The position numbers and the translations under genes are program-made. A stretch of DNA of 64,000 nucleotides from Thermothielavioides terrestris NRRL 8126. Lineage: Eukaryota; Ascomycota; Sordariomycetes; Sordariales; Chaetomiaceae. A model generated the notes under the pieces. That model saw only the letters and a list, made by a program, of their open reading frames with translations, was not told where the DNA came from and ran no database searches. The DNA is taken from NCBI RefSeq assembly GCF_000226115.1, contig NC_016458.1:2728001-2792000 (forward strand), in the 5' to 3' direction. Of the stretch, positions 1 to 11,100 are shown piece by piece (position 1 is the stretch's first letter; each line of letters opens with the position of its first letter).

Positions 1-665
1 CAGACAAAGGTCAGTCAAATCAAATTTGATTATCTCCGGCTACATATCAACTGAATACCGAGATAGTTTGCCGTTCTGAACTGTAGTCAACGGACGAGGT
101 CGAATCAGTGGTCCACACCCAGCGGTAACCCTAACCCTTGATCTCACCCCTACCCCGCTGTTGGCAATCTCTGCGGGTCGGAATAAGCGTTGCTTGTTGG
201 TCAGCCCGAGGCAATGATGTAGCAAGGACTGGTGACACAAGGCCCATAGCATCGAGCGCTCTGAATTTTTGCACTGATATCGGTGTTTTATATTCACTCT
301 TGATTCGCATTTTAGCCATCGTTTTTTTTCGATTTTGACGGTCTTATCAGCGCAGCGCGGCGACCCCAATCCCGTGCGTGCTCACTCTCGTTTCACCGTT
401 TGTCGATTCATCCCGTCCACTTCATCACCCTGCGCCCCTCATCAGCCGTAGCCACGGCGCACAGCTGCCGATCGCCAAGATAGGCCGCAGACACGGACCA
501 GGGGCGCGCCCAGCTCGGGGCAGGCAGTTCTTCGACGAGGACGACAACTACGACGACCATCGCGACTTTGTCGTGCTTGACGACTTTCGCGTGCAGGGCA
601 AGCAGCGCCAGTCTTCCAAGCCCAAGAAGAACAGAGGCCGGCGACAGAACAGGCGCAGCGCCAAC
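1..665. other. Upstream region of hst2
   Basis: No convincing gene is seen here. A telomere-like double repeat, AACCCTAACCCT, lies at 127-138. From 378 the frame of hst2 is open without a stop for 96 codons before its chosen start, so part of this stretch could be a transcribed leader or an N-terminal extension. Confidence 0.5.
127..138. promoter_or_regulatory. Telobox-like CCCTAA repeat
   Basis: AACCCTAACCCT, two telomere-type units, lies about 0.5 kb upstream of the hst2 start. Such teloboxes occur in promoters of many fungal genes, but a regulatory role here is inference from position only. Confidence 0.3.
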
Positions 666-1969
666 ATGGGCCAGGAGCAGTCCTACGTGACCGAGGACAC
701 TCCGCCTCTGACCCTCTCGGAGCGCAGCCTCGCCGCCGTCGCCGACTACATCAAGTCGGGCCGCGCCCGCCGCATCGTGGTCATGACCGGCGCCGGCATC
801 TCGACCGCTGCAGGGAGTGCGTTCCCTCCACTCAACCCTCCCTTATTTGATATCCTCCTCACAAACGTTAACACAACCTCACTTACTAACCCCCGCGCCC
901 GCCCCCGCCAGTCCCCGACTTCCGCTCCCCGGACACAGGCCTCTACGCCAACCTGGCGGCGCTGGACCTGCCCGAGCCCGAGGCGGTCTTCGACCTGGGC
1001 TTCTTCCGGCAGAACCCGGCGCCGTTCTACGCGCTCGCGCGCGAGCTCTACCCGGGCGCGCGCTACCGCCCGACCATCGCCCACGTCTTCGTCGCCCTGC
1101 TGGCCCGCAAGGGCCTGCTGCGCATGCTCTTCACCCAGAACATCGACTGCCTCGAGCGCGCCGCCGGCGTGCCGCCCCACCTCGTCGTCGAGGCCCACGG
1201 CAGCTTCGCCACCCAGAGCTGCATCGACTGCAAGGCGCCCTTCGCCGACGGCGAGCGCATGCGCGCCTGCGTCGCGCGCGGCGAGCCCCCCCGCTGCGAG
1301 ACGTGCGGCGGCCTGGTGAAGCCGGATATCGTCTTCTTCGGGGAGGCGCTGCCGCGGGACTTCTTCGAGAAGAGCGCCGCGGTCAAGGAGGCCGATCTGA
1401 TTCTCGTCATGGGCACGAGCCTGCAGGTGCATCCCTTCGCCGGGCTGCCGAACATGGCCGACCCGGAGGTCCCGAGGGTGCTGTTCAATCTGCAGCAGGT
1501 CGGGTCCTTCGGCACGCGAGCGGACGACGTCATGGTGCTGGGGGACTGCGATGCCGGGGTGCGAATGCTGGCGGATGAGCTGGGGTGGCGCGAGGAGCTG
1601 GAGAGCTCGTGGCGGAAGCTGGTCGGTGACGAGGAGGCCGAGCGGCAGCTGCAGGGCGCTAAGAAGAGGGTTACCGCGCTGCGCGACGAGGTGACCAAGC
1701 TGGCGGACGAGGTGGAGGAGGTTCTTCACATCGGTGATAAGGAGAAGGGCCGCACGGAGAAGGATGAGCCCTCGGAGCAGGACCTGGGGACTCCAGCCTC
1801 ACATCATGCCGGGGATGCGCAAGAAAAGGGACAGGCAGATGCAACGCCACCGGCTGTTGAGTCTCAGTCGGAAGACAAGAAGACGCCGCACGAGGGTCCA
1901 AGTCCGCATGGAGAGGAGAAGGCAGACGGCCCGGAGGACGCCAAGGAAAAGGAGAAGGCTGTCTTGTAA
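666..1969 (+). CDS. hst2: NAD-dependent protein deacetylase, sirtuin class I (Hst2/SIRT2-like)
   Basis: Two exons, 666-816 and 912-1969, encode 402 aa. The 95-nt intron has a GTGCGT donor, a TTACTAAC branch site at 883-890 and a CAG acceptor. The sirtuin fold is complete. GAGIS is at residues 42-46 and the PDFRSP loop follows directly across the splice. TQNID is at 125-129, the catalytic His is H146 in HGSF, the zinc cysteines are C154, C157, C179 and C182, and GTSLQVHP is at 218-225. Family knowledge: it removes acetyl groups from lysines, including histone H4K16, consuming NAD+. The start MGQEQS was chosen because Hst2 proteins begin shortly before the catalytic core and Gly-2 fits N-myristoylation. 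The last 100 residues or so are Glu/Lys-rich low complexity with no recognised domain. An in-frame open extension upstream to 378 exists and is discussed in the findings. Confidence 0.95.
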
Positions 1970-2738
1970 GAATCTTGAAGGTCTAGCTCTTTGCGATATT
2001 TTGTCTTGGCATCAGCAATGGTTGGCATACATCAACGGGCATGGTTGTCTTTGAAAATGGAGTAATGCAAGGTGCTCAAGGGTGACTGCCTGGACGAGTT
2101 TGCTCCGTTTCGCCCTCTTCTACAGTTTCTCGACTTGTGAAACTCAGTCCCTTCCTCAACAGCGACCGGCCACCAATGGATCTACGTTGTGCCATTGGTT
2201 CACCCACCTCCTCTGCCTGTCGATAGATAGATGAACGTTTAACCGAACCCTCCTTTAATTTTTTTTTTTTTTTTTCTCGACGAGGTTGAGACCTCGGTTT
2301 TGCTCTACGATTGCTGCTCGAGTGACCATACTCTGCCTGTGGATGATCAAGTTGTCATCTAAGCGGCTCACCTATTGTGTGGCTGCAAAGTCTATTGTCA
2401 TCCGATCAACAATGGGCGCCAATGACCCACAGTGTAGTGTACAATCCGATTGTTCCATCGCAACCAACCTGTTCATTCTATTCAGGGCTTTGTTGTGAAT
2501 AGTATCGCAACCACCCGACAGCAAATTGGAGGCCAAGTCTGTATATTAGACCGCCTCCCGCCATGACGTGGTCAAGCTTTGTTTTGGGTGCAAAACCCTG
2601 CGAGAACGGTGACGGTCAACCACGGTGGTGCTTGAAGCCTGTACAGGAGCAGAGACGGTTGTGGCTTGACGGTTTACTCTCGCTGTTGACCACACACGCA
2701 AAGGCCTTCGACAACTCGGAGACGACCGAGACGACACG
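1970..2738. other. Intergenic region between hst2 and the zinc-finger gene
   Basis: No gene is supported. It contains a 17-T run at 2259-2275 and one exact copy of the recurring motif TGTAGTGTAC at 2433-2442, about 300 bp before the next start codon. Confidence 0.5.
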
Positions 2739-3833
2739 ATGATCTCCTTCCAGCTTCCGCAGTCTCGGCGTGGTGGTCCCTTGGGCTTGACCCAGCAGGA
2801 ATCCTCTGGGAGGATGGCCGCACCGCCAAGGACCCCGCTGCCTGTCAAGGAGGAGATCGAGTACGCCTCTGTCTTCGACAGCGACGACTCAGACTCCGAC
2901 GACGAATCCGAATCCAACTACCCGGCCGTGCTCACATTCATCCGACGAAGCATCCCCCCGACGGCGGCAGCACGCAAGCAGAACGTGTCCATGTTGACCA
3001 TCGGACTGAAACGCTATGCCGCGATCGCTAGCCGGCATGTTCCCCCTCCCCATGCCTTTGACGACTCCCAAGATGCCGAAGGACACCGTTTCCAACAACT
3101 TGGCAACGGCAACCAACGTCAACGCATCACCAGGCCGGTGCAACCCGCTACCAGAATGATCGAACGCGTGGAGCAGCCCGCCATCACCACCACCACCACC
3201 AACCAGCAGCGGACCACAGCAGCGCAAGCACACCATGCTCCGCCTCTGCTGGCCGCCCTGTTCTCCGCCTTCAAACAAGCCCTCCACACCACCACATCAA
3301 AACTCCGGCGCTACCTCGACACAATCCACCACGACCGCCAGCCAGCGCCAGCCCTCGACACCCTCGAGATCCCCTACTCCCCCTTCTCCTCCTCCCCCTC
3401 GACCACCACCTCCTCCCTCTTCCTCACGCCAGACCCAGACCCGGACCCGCTGTTCCTCAACAAAGCCCAACCCATCGGCATCCCCCCGCGGCCCAAAGCG
3501 CGGAACGACCACGCGAACGAGCAGCAGCAGCAGCAGCAGCAGCAGGACATACCCTTCCGCGAAGCCCACGCCAACGAGCAGGCGCAGCTCGCGCGCGCCG
3601 GCCCGCTTGCGGGCGCCTTCGGCGGCGGCGCTGTCCGCGAGGAGGAGGAGGAGAGGGTTGGCGCGTATCTCGCGGCCGACACGGACTGGGTGTGCTGCGC
3701 GTGCAGCAGCGTCAACACCCGCTGGGAGTTTCTGTGCTGGCGGTGCCGGGAGCACTCGAAGAGGGGGTGCTGTGTGCCGGCGGTGGAAGAGGTGGATGGG
3801 CCTGCTGGCTGGGGCGTTGCGGGGCGGTGGTGA
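2739..3833 (+). CDS. RanBP2-type zinc-finger protein, function unknown
   Basis: A single open frame of 364 aa without introns. The only recognisable domain is near the C-terminus: from W317 the pattern W-x-C-x2-C-x3-N-x6-C-x2-C (C319, C322, N326, C333, C336) matches the RanBP2-type zinc finger, which in other proteins binds single-stranded RNA or ubiquitin. The rest is low complexity: an acidic Asp/Ser/Glu patch near residues 45-60, His/Thr-rich and Pro/Ser-rich stretches, and a polyglutamine run from CAG repeats at about 3520-3545. The N-terminus shows no signal peptide or membrane segment, so a cytosolic or nuclear protein is likely. The order-preserving finger argues that the frame is genuinely coding; the function is not known. 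Confidence 0.75.
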   Translation: MISFQLPQSRRGGPLGLTQQESSGRMAAPPRTPLPVKEEIEYASVFDSDDSDSDDESESNYPAVLTFIRRSIPPTAAARKQNVSMLTIGLKRYAAIASRHVPPPHAFDDSQDAEGHRFQQLGNGNQRQRITRPVQPATRMIERVEQPAITTTTTNQQRTTAAQAHHAPPLLAALFSAFKQALHTTTSKLRRYLDTIHHDRQPAPALDTLEIPYSPFSSSPSTTTSSLFLTPDPDPDPLFLNKAQPIGIPPRPKARNDHANEQQQQQQQQDIPFREAHANEQAQLARAGPLAGAFGGGAVREEEEERVGAYLAADTDWVCCACSSVNTRWEFLCWRCREHSKRGCCVPAVEEVDGPAGWGVAGRW

Positions 3834-4938
3834 GGAAGGATTTTTTTTTTTCTCTTTGGCTAAGCTGTCGTTTATGAGTTAGGAGGTAAGGGAAAGGGCC
3901 TCTGGTAGGCATTGGGAGGTAGGAATTGGGAGAAGGAGGAGTGAGAAAGGAAGGGATTTGGGGGATTGCCGGTGGTGGTTATAGCATTGGATTGCATTCA
4001 CTCTCCATAACCGTTGCATTGGGCTTTTTCTTCGTCAGGGGATGTTAGACGGACTTCACTGGGAGAGTGAACAGAACATGTATTATGATTTGGAGCGTCC
4101 ACCGGAGAAGCAGGGCGGACAGGTTGGGAGATGGGAGCGGTCGGCCTACCTGGCGGCGATGCAGTACTAGACTGGTATCTATCGACCAGTGTAAAAGGTG
4201 CGGACACTATCAGCCACTTCGGCTTTTACCTCACTGGACTTGCCATTGTTGTCTGTGGCTCAATCTGCTCGGTTCCTCTCGCGACCACGACCACTCCAAA
4301 CCGTAACACAACATTCAAATAGTTGTTTACTGGCTAAAGCACATCCACCATCTATCTGATGATGTAGTGCAGTACCCGTGCTCTTCAACCTAAGAATAGT
4401 TAGGCCCGATGTGTAACAGTCAACAACTCCGTTCCCGATAACTCGGTCGGTTTGCCACCAGGTGATCACCGTTGGTGTAATCGGAACCGGAACAGCATCC
4501 TGGCTACCTGCAGTGTGTTCAATCCTAGTGTACACTACACTGCGTTGTAGTGAGTTATCTTCCGCCACTTGACTCACCAAGAAAGACCTCGCTCTGGCGT
4601 GTGTCACTGAGTGTCTCGAGTGATGCCCCAGACAGAACTGATCCTGTTCTTTGCCAAGCATCACAGGGTGCGTCTTCCAAAATCCGAACCAGCCTGTAAG
4701 ACGGGGATAAGACGGGTATTAACCATACGGCTTGGGGCCGGAAACTAAGGTAACGCCCAGCCCCCACAGCCAAGCTGGCGTGTCGCCACATGATTGCTTC
4801 TCAATCGACCCACTCCACATTCGCTAGCCAGTCACATGACCCTAATCTATCGATAAGGAGTCTATCTATCGATAAGGGGTCCGTTAGAGTAAGCGCCTAG
4901 CGAAGGCTCCGAAACAATCTTAAAAACATGGCATACTT
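3834..4938. other. Intergenic region, no gene seen
   Basis: Only short scattered open frames. It holds one exact motif GTACACTACA at 4530-4539 and a direct repeat around TATCGATAAGG at about 4835-4880. The right boundary is the inverted-repeat element described next. Confidence 0.45.
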
Positions 4939-5164
4939 TACGGATGTCGCTACCAAAAGAATCCGCACACCGCCCTCCATTGAACCGGCAGAATTAACCG
5001 GTATTTACATAGACATACAGATCTAGCCATCTCTCCGATCTGCCCCCTCATCTAAGTATGCAGAACGTCTTTTTCCATCCTCCTCCTCCTCAACAGAACG
5101 ACCTTGAACCTCCTGAACAAGCCTTTTTACGATAGTCTACTACGACATTGCTACACGGGCTTAA

Positions 5165-5356
5165 GCACTTATATTCAAGCTGATCGTTCAGCTTAATAAT
5201 AAGCGGATTGAAGCGCTTACTAGTATTAAAACTAAGGACTTTGAACACCTGGCCGTCAAGGCTCTGGCTCGTAGCTTAGAAGGTCAAAAGCACGTCGATA
5301 GGATGTTGTTTCGGCTTCTGGGCCTAGTACTGAATACCTTCATTTTTCCTAGTTAG
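5165..5356 (+). pseudogene. Coding-like remnant inside the inverted-repeat element
   Basis: An open stretch of 64 codons with no start codon at its beginning, closed by TAG. Its composition (Lys, Leu, Glu, Asp, including an NNKRIEALTSIK segment) looks more like protein sequence than the surrounding DNA does. I do not recognise a family. It may be a leftover of the element's own protein. Confidence 0.25.
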
Positions 5357-5360
5357 GTAG

Positions 5361-5444
5361 TTGGATCCAGGAGAGCGTTGGATTCATGAGAGCGTTGGAT
5401 CTAGGAGAGCGTTGGATCTAGGAGAGCGTTGGATCCAGGAGAGA
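5361..5444. repeat. 17-bp tandem repeat, five units
   Basis: Five consecutive 17-bp units of the form TTGGATCTAGGAGAGCG start at 5361, 5378, 5395, 5412 and 5429; the last is incomplete. Units differ at two or three positions. The array lies inside the inverted-repeat element. Confidence 0.9.
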
Positions 5445-5546
5445 TTCAGGGTCGGATTCAGGGGGGATGGTGCGGGGTGTAATACAATGGCTTACAGGCT
5501 TGGCATTCAAGGCGGTGTGCGGATTCTTTTGGTAGCGACTTCCGTA

Positions 5547-6057
5547 CACTATATTCATTCACCTTTGCCAACCTATGCCTTTCCCTCTGTGATTTTGTAG
5601 CGATTTGTCAGCTTGACCGCGTAGTGACGGTCGCCGCATGATTTTGGCGGCGGGCTCACGGACCACTACAGGGTTTGTTGTGTTTTTAAATGAAAGTGTG
5701 CACGGAATACTCCGTACACCTCCTCCAACATGCTGAATCCAGTGTGATCCTTCAAGAATGGAGTCGCGAACGGTGCTGCCCAGCGGTTCTGCAGCCAATC
5801 GACGCCACGGCCCCCAAAAACCCCCTGGTCAACCAGAGCTGCGAGCGGGCGGCGCAGCGCGGCCGATGCGACGAACGTTGCGCTACGGTGGATTCACACA
5901 AGCAACGGCATAAAAGATCCAACTGATGCGTATGTAAGTAAATGCTGGGGACCCTAATATGTAGTTAAATGTTGGGGGCCCCGGCAGCAAGGGCTTCACT
6001 TTCGCCCTCGAGCCGTCTGCTTCGACATTCAATCATCCTCCGTCCTCCGCTGGCGCG
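5547..6057. other. Intergenic region upstream of the membrane-protein gene
   Basis: No gene seen. One copy of the recurring motif TACTCCGTAC lies at 5708-5717. Confidence 0.4.
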
Positions 6058-7181
6058 ATGGCCGACATCACCGGACAGCGGGCCGCCGTGCTCGGGCCCC
6101 TGACGACGACATGGACGATGCCGGACAGCTGCACCGTGCACGTCCTGGACTGCGCGACGTGCAGCGAGGGCTTCCGGGGCCAGACGTGCATCGTCAGCGA
6201 CGGCAGCGTGGAGCCCGTTGACTACACCGGCTGTTGGCCGCCCATCACCGATCATGCGCCGTTGCCGCGGACGCCCTTCCTCGGCTGGGGGTTCTACTCG
6301 CCCGGCTTGGTGTGCCCGGCCGGCTACACGACCGCCTGCTCGGCAGAGTACGGCAAGCGGGCCGAGTGGGACATCCAGTTCACCCTTCTCCCCGGCGAGA
6401 CCGCGGTGGGCTGCTGTCCAGAGTGAGTTTGCCCCCGGCCCGGGCGCGGGAGCCTCTCCTTCTCTCCCGCGAGGCTATATGGTGCGAACTAACCCTTGCC
6501 GAACGCAGGGGTTTCCGCTGCACCAACGCCAACGGCAACACATGCATCGCGTTCGCTTCCATCGGCACCCAGATCGAGGTGACGACGGGCATGTGCGCCA
6601 GCTCCGGCCTCTTCAGCGTCAACCAGGCCACCTTTCCCGACGTGATCACGACGACCACGACGGACAGCGCGTCGAACACAACCGTCGAGGCGGTGACGCG
6701 CCAGATGATTCTGCTCGCGCCCATGTTCCAGATGAACTACCAGTCGTCCGACCTCGTGTCGTCGTCGTCATCATCGTCGTCGTCGGCGGCGTCGACGTCG
6801 ACCCCGACGTCGGGCGTCTCCTCGTCCACGCCGACGCAACCGGGCGCCACCGCCGGCGCGGGCTCTGCCGCCGAGGGGTTGTCGGCAAGCGGTAAGGGCG
6901 GGCTCAGCACCGGAGCCGTTGTCGGGATAGCCGTGGGCGCCGCGCTGGCGGGGGTCTTGCTCACGGCGATCGTGGCCTGGATCTGGTTCAAGAGGAGGGG
7001 GGAGAGAGCGGCTGCGGCCGGGCAGGGGCCTGCTGGCTGGGCGGGCGACGGCGCCCCCTGGGCCAAGCCCCCGCCAGTGTACGAAGTTGCCGGAAATCTG
7101 CACACCTGGCCAACTTCGGAGATGTACGCGGCCCAAGGGAGCATGACAGCCGAGCTGCCTACGGAGGCTGGGCGTGGGTAG
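6058..7181 (+). CDS. Cys-rich single-pass membrane protein, Ser/Thr stalk
   Basis: Two exons, 6058-6422 and 6509-7181, give 345 aa. The 86-nt intron has a GTGAGT donor, an AACTAACC branch site and a GCAG acceptor, and splicing restores the motif CCPEGFRC. The N-terminal 200 residues or so are Cys-rich and look extracellular. A Ser/Thr-rich stalk with a nine-Ser run follows, then a Gly/Ala/Val/Leu transmembrane segment (GAVVGIAVGAALAGVLLTAI) and a short basic then Pro-rich tail. This is a common architecture of ascomycete surface proteins of unknown function. No classical signal peptide precedes the Cys-rich part, so either the membrane segment acts as the anchor signal or an upstream coding exon has been missed. 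Start codon choice is the least certain part. Confidence 0.8.
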
Positions 7182-8717
7182 CGCTGCCGTACCGGAGTTG
7201 ATCGAGCGTCGAGCCTTTGCGTCGGACGGAGACGGATGGTTGAGGCTCAGTGCGGGCGGGGAGCATCAATCATGGCACCGGTGATGCTGGCGTCATACTA
7301 ATCATGATTAAACCCGATGTACATACATATCTACTTACATAGGTACATACGGCACAACCATCGTTGCTCAAGTCTCAGCGACAATGGCATTCCCTGTATG
7401 TATTTGCACCTGTAAGGGAACTTGTACACTTGTTACTTCATGACTGAAAGCAAGTGTTTAATGCGGACGGCCCTGTCCTGCTTCTGCCAATGTAGCCAAC
7501 GGTATCCTGCCTGTCGCGATCACGGTCTGGTGTATCGGGGCTAAGTCATCGGCGGCGGCAGTGGCAGCGCTCGTGCTGAGAGAGCACGCTGCTCTGGAGC
7601 ATGACTTGTTGGCCAAACTCTCCAGAACGAAACAGGGGAGGCGCCAAGATCTGCAGTTGAGGCAAGCCAGGCATCGCCGTTTCCTGCCTCGGAGCTGCCG
7701 AACTCAGAGGTTGTTGTCGAAGCGTTTCGTCGTCCGGTCGGGCAAGACTCTACCTACCTAGGTATGTATGTATGTACCGAGGCAAGTCAGCGGCTGTTGT
7801 AGCCAGGTTATGCAGCAAGTACACTGCAGTGGCGTTGCCTAGAAAAGCACCAAGCACGAACGAGTTGCGCAACCGTTTCCACCCCTACCCAGTCTGAGTC
7901 CCGGCGAAAAGGCGTGAGTTCGGCAAGAGGGGGCACGCAAGAATGCAAGCGCACACCGTACGGCAACCCGAGACAGGGTAAGTATGCCACGCACGATGTA
8001 AATAAGTAACAGAAGTGTCATTGAAGAGAGCATGAACATAAAAGACATCGCAACAGCAACGCCATTCCCGGCCGCCCTCCCATCCTCCCCGCCCCCGGGG
8101 CAACGGTTCAAGCCTGTCAAACTCCAAGTAAGCAGCACAAAAGAGAAGACGAAAAGACAAGGTTGAGAAATGTACATATATGGTTGGTTGGTTGATTGGC
8201 AGGCTGTCTGCTAGCCTGCCCAGCTGTAAACGAAAGACACTTGCTCAAAAGCGGGTAGTTGTAACTATCACCGTTTTTCCTCCCAATAAAATAAAACTCA
8301 ACCGTCGCGGACACTGAAGATGCTTTGTCGCCTTACTTATACGTCCAAGTAGCCAGATAAAAACCCCAGCAGCCAAGAAGACAAGAGAAAGGTAAACGAC
8401 AAAGGAAAGCCAATGGAAGTCCGTCGGGTAGTCGGTGTAGAAAGTAGGAGTGTAAGTCCGTCCATGTCCAGTCATCGCCCCGGTAATAAAAGATGATTAT
8501 GGGTTCTCTGTGTTGGTGTGCGTTTCCCTTGTTGGTGCTCATCGTCATCATGTCGAAAAAAGAAAAGCCATCGTCGCCATGCCCCGTCGCTTGCGCCACG
8601 CTACGCCGTGAAATAAAAGTACGCCATGGAAGGCTCCACACAAGATGCATGTGTAGGGCTACCACAGCTACTGTCGGTGCTGCTGATACCAGCCCACCAC
8701 CGTAGGCCCCTGGCTAA
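7182..8717. other. Intergenic region between convergent genes
   Basis: Lies between the ends of the membrane-protein gene (+) and pro45 (-), so it should hold both 3' untranslated regions. Short GTAT/TACC-rich repeats occur at 7320-7345 and 7750-7780. No gene seen. Confidence 0.45.
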
Positions 8718-11100
8718 CTAGCGGTCCAGTCTCGGCTGCGGCTGCCACCCGTTGAGGTACGCCATCAGGCCCATGCCGAAGAGGACAACCCCAATCATGG
8801 ACGCATACGGCAGCGCGTGTATTAGAGTCGCGTCCTGGTGTTGCTGTCCCTGGACCGCCAGCGGGGCCCCACCGGGCCTCGAAGATTCGGCCGGAGAGGG
8901 CTTAGGTGCGACGTCAGATGCTTCCGCGTCGTCCGCGGGCTCGTCGTGGTGGGCGGTCGGCGGCTCTGTGGCGCTGCCGTTCATGGTCGCGGCCTGCTTC
9001 TCCGGCTCTTTGGCTTCGCTGGGAGCCCGCCGCCTGCTCTTGGACGGCGACCTGCGCCTCCTCTCGGACTGGCGCTTCTTTTCTTCTTCGTCGCGCTGCC
9101 GTATCTGAAGGACCATTTCGGCAAGTGTCTTCCGGTCGGCATCCCGTTCGGCCTCGGCCTTCTCCGCCCGCAGCCGGAATGCCTCTAGTTGCGCCCTTAA
9201 ACTGTCCATCTCCAGCGCCATTGCGTCGATACGGGCCTGGAACGCTGCAGCCATTGCCTCGGACTGGTCTGGCTGCGGCGGGGCCGTCTCTGCCTCGGCG
9301 TCGCTCCTAGGCGTCTCGGGCTCCGCGCTTGAGGGCTGTTCGGCAGGCGGGTCGAAAGCTTTGTCGAGTTCTGCGTGGCCATTGACCAACGGCGCTTCGG
9401 CCGTGCCGTTCACCTTCGCCTGGTTGCGTTCCTCCATCTTTTGCATCATATCCTCAGCATGCAGCCGAGCCTCCCGCTCCTTGGTCAACATCTCCTCCAA
9501 ATCCCGTACCCTCGCCGAGTGGCTGTCAAGCTCCTTTTTGGCAGTGTTTAGCGCCTCGGTGAGCAGAAGAATCTGGTTGAGGTTGTTGTCTTGACGGACA
9601 GGCGACGTGGTTGCCGCCTTCGAGCGCTCCGTTGTGGCTCGCTTCAACGACGGGGCGTCCGATGCCCGGGCCGCGTCCGGCTTCTCGGGAAGCGGCTGCG
9701 ATGGCGGCGGAGCGGGCGGCTCCGAGAATCGCGTCTTGGCGCCGTCTGATCGGAACGAGATGTGTCCGTTAGGTAAGTGCGCTTTTGGCGGTTCGGGGGC
9801 CTCAGGTTTGTCCAGGTTCTTGATATCTTCTTTCGACAATAGCGCGTTGATGAATTGGCTTGTCCGAACCAGATCCTGGTTTTGTAGACGCGCATTGCGC
9901 AACTCGGTCTTTGCCTCGCCGTCAGCGGCCACGATCCACATGCAACCTGTAAAGATAACTTACGTGGAGTTTCTTGACGACATGTTCCGCCGTTACCGAG
10001 TTGAGAAAGAACTGCCGCTGTTGCGCCACCGCATTTGGTTGTCCTCCCATGGCCCCTGGGGCCATGCGGTTGCCGCCGGCGGCCCCAGCCGGCTGACTGC
10101 CAACTCGTCTGAACGGCGGCACACCCCCTAGCGACGGCATCATGGAACTGCTCGAGGGGTCGAGATCCCCCAAACCCATGTCCAACACGTTGCTAGTCGG
10201 CGTGAGGAAACCCGCGTGCTCCACCTTGGCGGCCACCTTGTGGTGCACGACTGTCTTTTGGTCCTCGCTAACAATGTCGATTCCGAGCTCGAGATGGTCC
10301 TGGGCCTGCAGTTCGTGCGGCTCGGAGTCTCGGTTCTCGGGCGACAGCCGCGTGCCGTTCACAAAGGTCCCGTTGGACGACTTGACGTCTCGGATCCAGA
10401 TCTTCCCGTTGGCATCAGCCCAAATTTCAGCGTGCTGCCTCGACAACACCTTGCTGTCGAAGTAACCGTTGACCGGCGTTGGCACCGTCTTGGCGTTGGT
10501 CTGGCGCCCGATGCGGAGAGTCTCCGGGTAAAAGGGAACCGCGATGGTCTTGCGTTCAAAACTGCCGTTGAGAGAGAGCAGGTAGAGCATCGGCTGCCGT
10601 CCGGCGGTTATGGGATCAACACCTGGGTGGGCTCGCCCACCTTGCCCCATGAGGTGGTTCTGTGGCGGCAGCAACGACTGCTGCTGGTGGACAGCCGACG
10701 CGCCATTGACGCCATTTGTCGTTGGCGTGCGGCCGGACGTGGCCCTTTGGAAATCGGCAGCCGCATCCGCTTTCCCACTCGACCATGCCCCTTTTGCGGC
10801 CGGGCGCTTGCGAGGCGCGGGATTCGACCACGCGCTCGCATTCGCGTCGCCTCCGCCCTGCCCCAGGTAGCCGTTAGCCAGCGAGGAGGCAGTTGACGTC
10901 ACGGTCGAGGCCGACCCGGTTGAGGATGTCGACGCGACCGACGACGACGAGTTCGTTCGCTGGAGGGTTTTTCGCTGCATGAACATGTTGATGCCTCTGA
11001 CGTCGTCCGACGAGTTGATCGTGTTCAGCGACTGGCCCCCATTAAGCCATCCCGGCCGATTGAGATTCGCGAAGCTGGGCGGGCTCGCAACGGCCGTCAT
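8718..11100 (-). CDS. pro45: FHA-domain, tail-anchored STRIPAK subunit (SLMAP homologue, PRO45/HAM-4)
   Basis: Two exons on the minus strand, 11100-9964 and 9908-8718, encode 775 aa. The 55-nt intron is in phase 0, with a GTAAGT donor, a GCTGAC branch site and an AAG acceptor; joining gives KKLH-TELRN. The FHA domain covers about residues 195-275, with GR at 198-199, SRQH at 220-223 and SSNGTFVNG at 241-249, the phosphothreonine-binding loops. A coiled coil follows in the second half (Glu/Arg/Lys heptads). A C-terminal hydrophobic segment, MIGVVLFGMGLMAYL, serves as tail anchor. In Sordaria macrospora and Neurospora this protein joins the STRIPAK phosphatase-kinase complex at nuclear-envelope and mitochondrial membranes and is needed for cell fusion and fruiting-body development. 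The N-terminal 170 residues are Ser/Thr-rich and disordered. Confidence 0.9.

Larger units (their letters stand above)
4939..5546. mobile_element. Decayed DNA transposon with 36-bp terminal inverted repeats (TA target)
   Basis: The arm at 4939-4974 is the reverse complement of 5511-5546 with one mismatch in 36. Both arms end in TA, after which similarity stops; this is what a TA target duplication of the Tc1/mariner type would leave. Each arm contains the core GTCGCTACCAAAAGAATCC or its complement. The 600-bp interior is too short for an intact transposase and holds a 64-codon open remnant and a 17-bp tandem repeat. Superfamily assignment rests only on the TA ends and is tentative. Confidence 0.7.

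Noticed and set aside
9909..9963. A 17-nt intron in pro45 (GTAAGT to the first CAG)
   Set aside because: Too short for splicing and it breaks the frame; the next AAG acceptor gives a 55-nt intron in phase with the conserved sequence.
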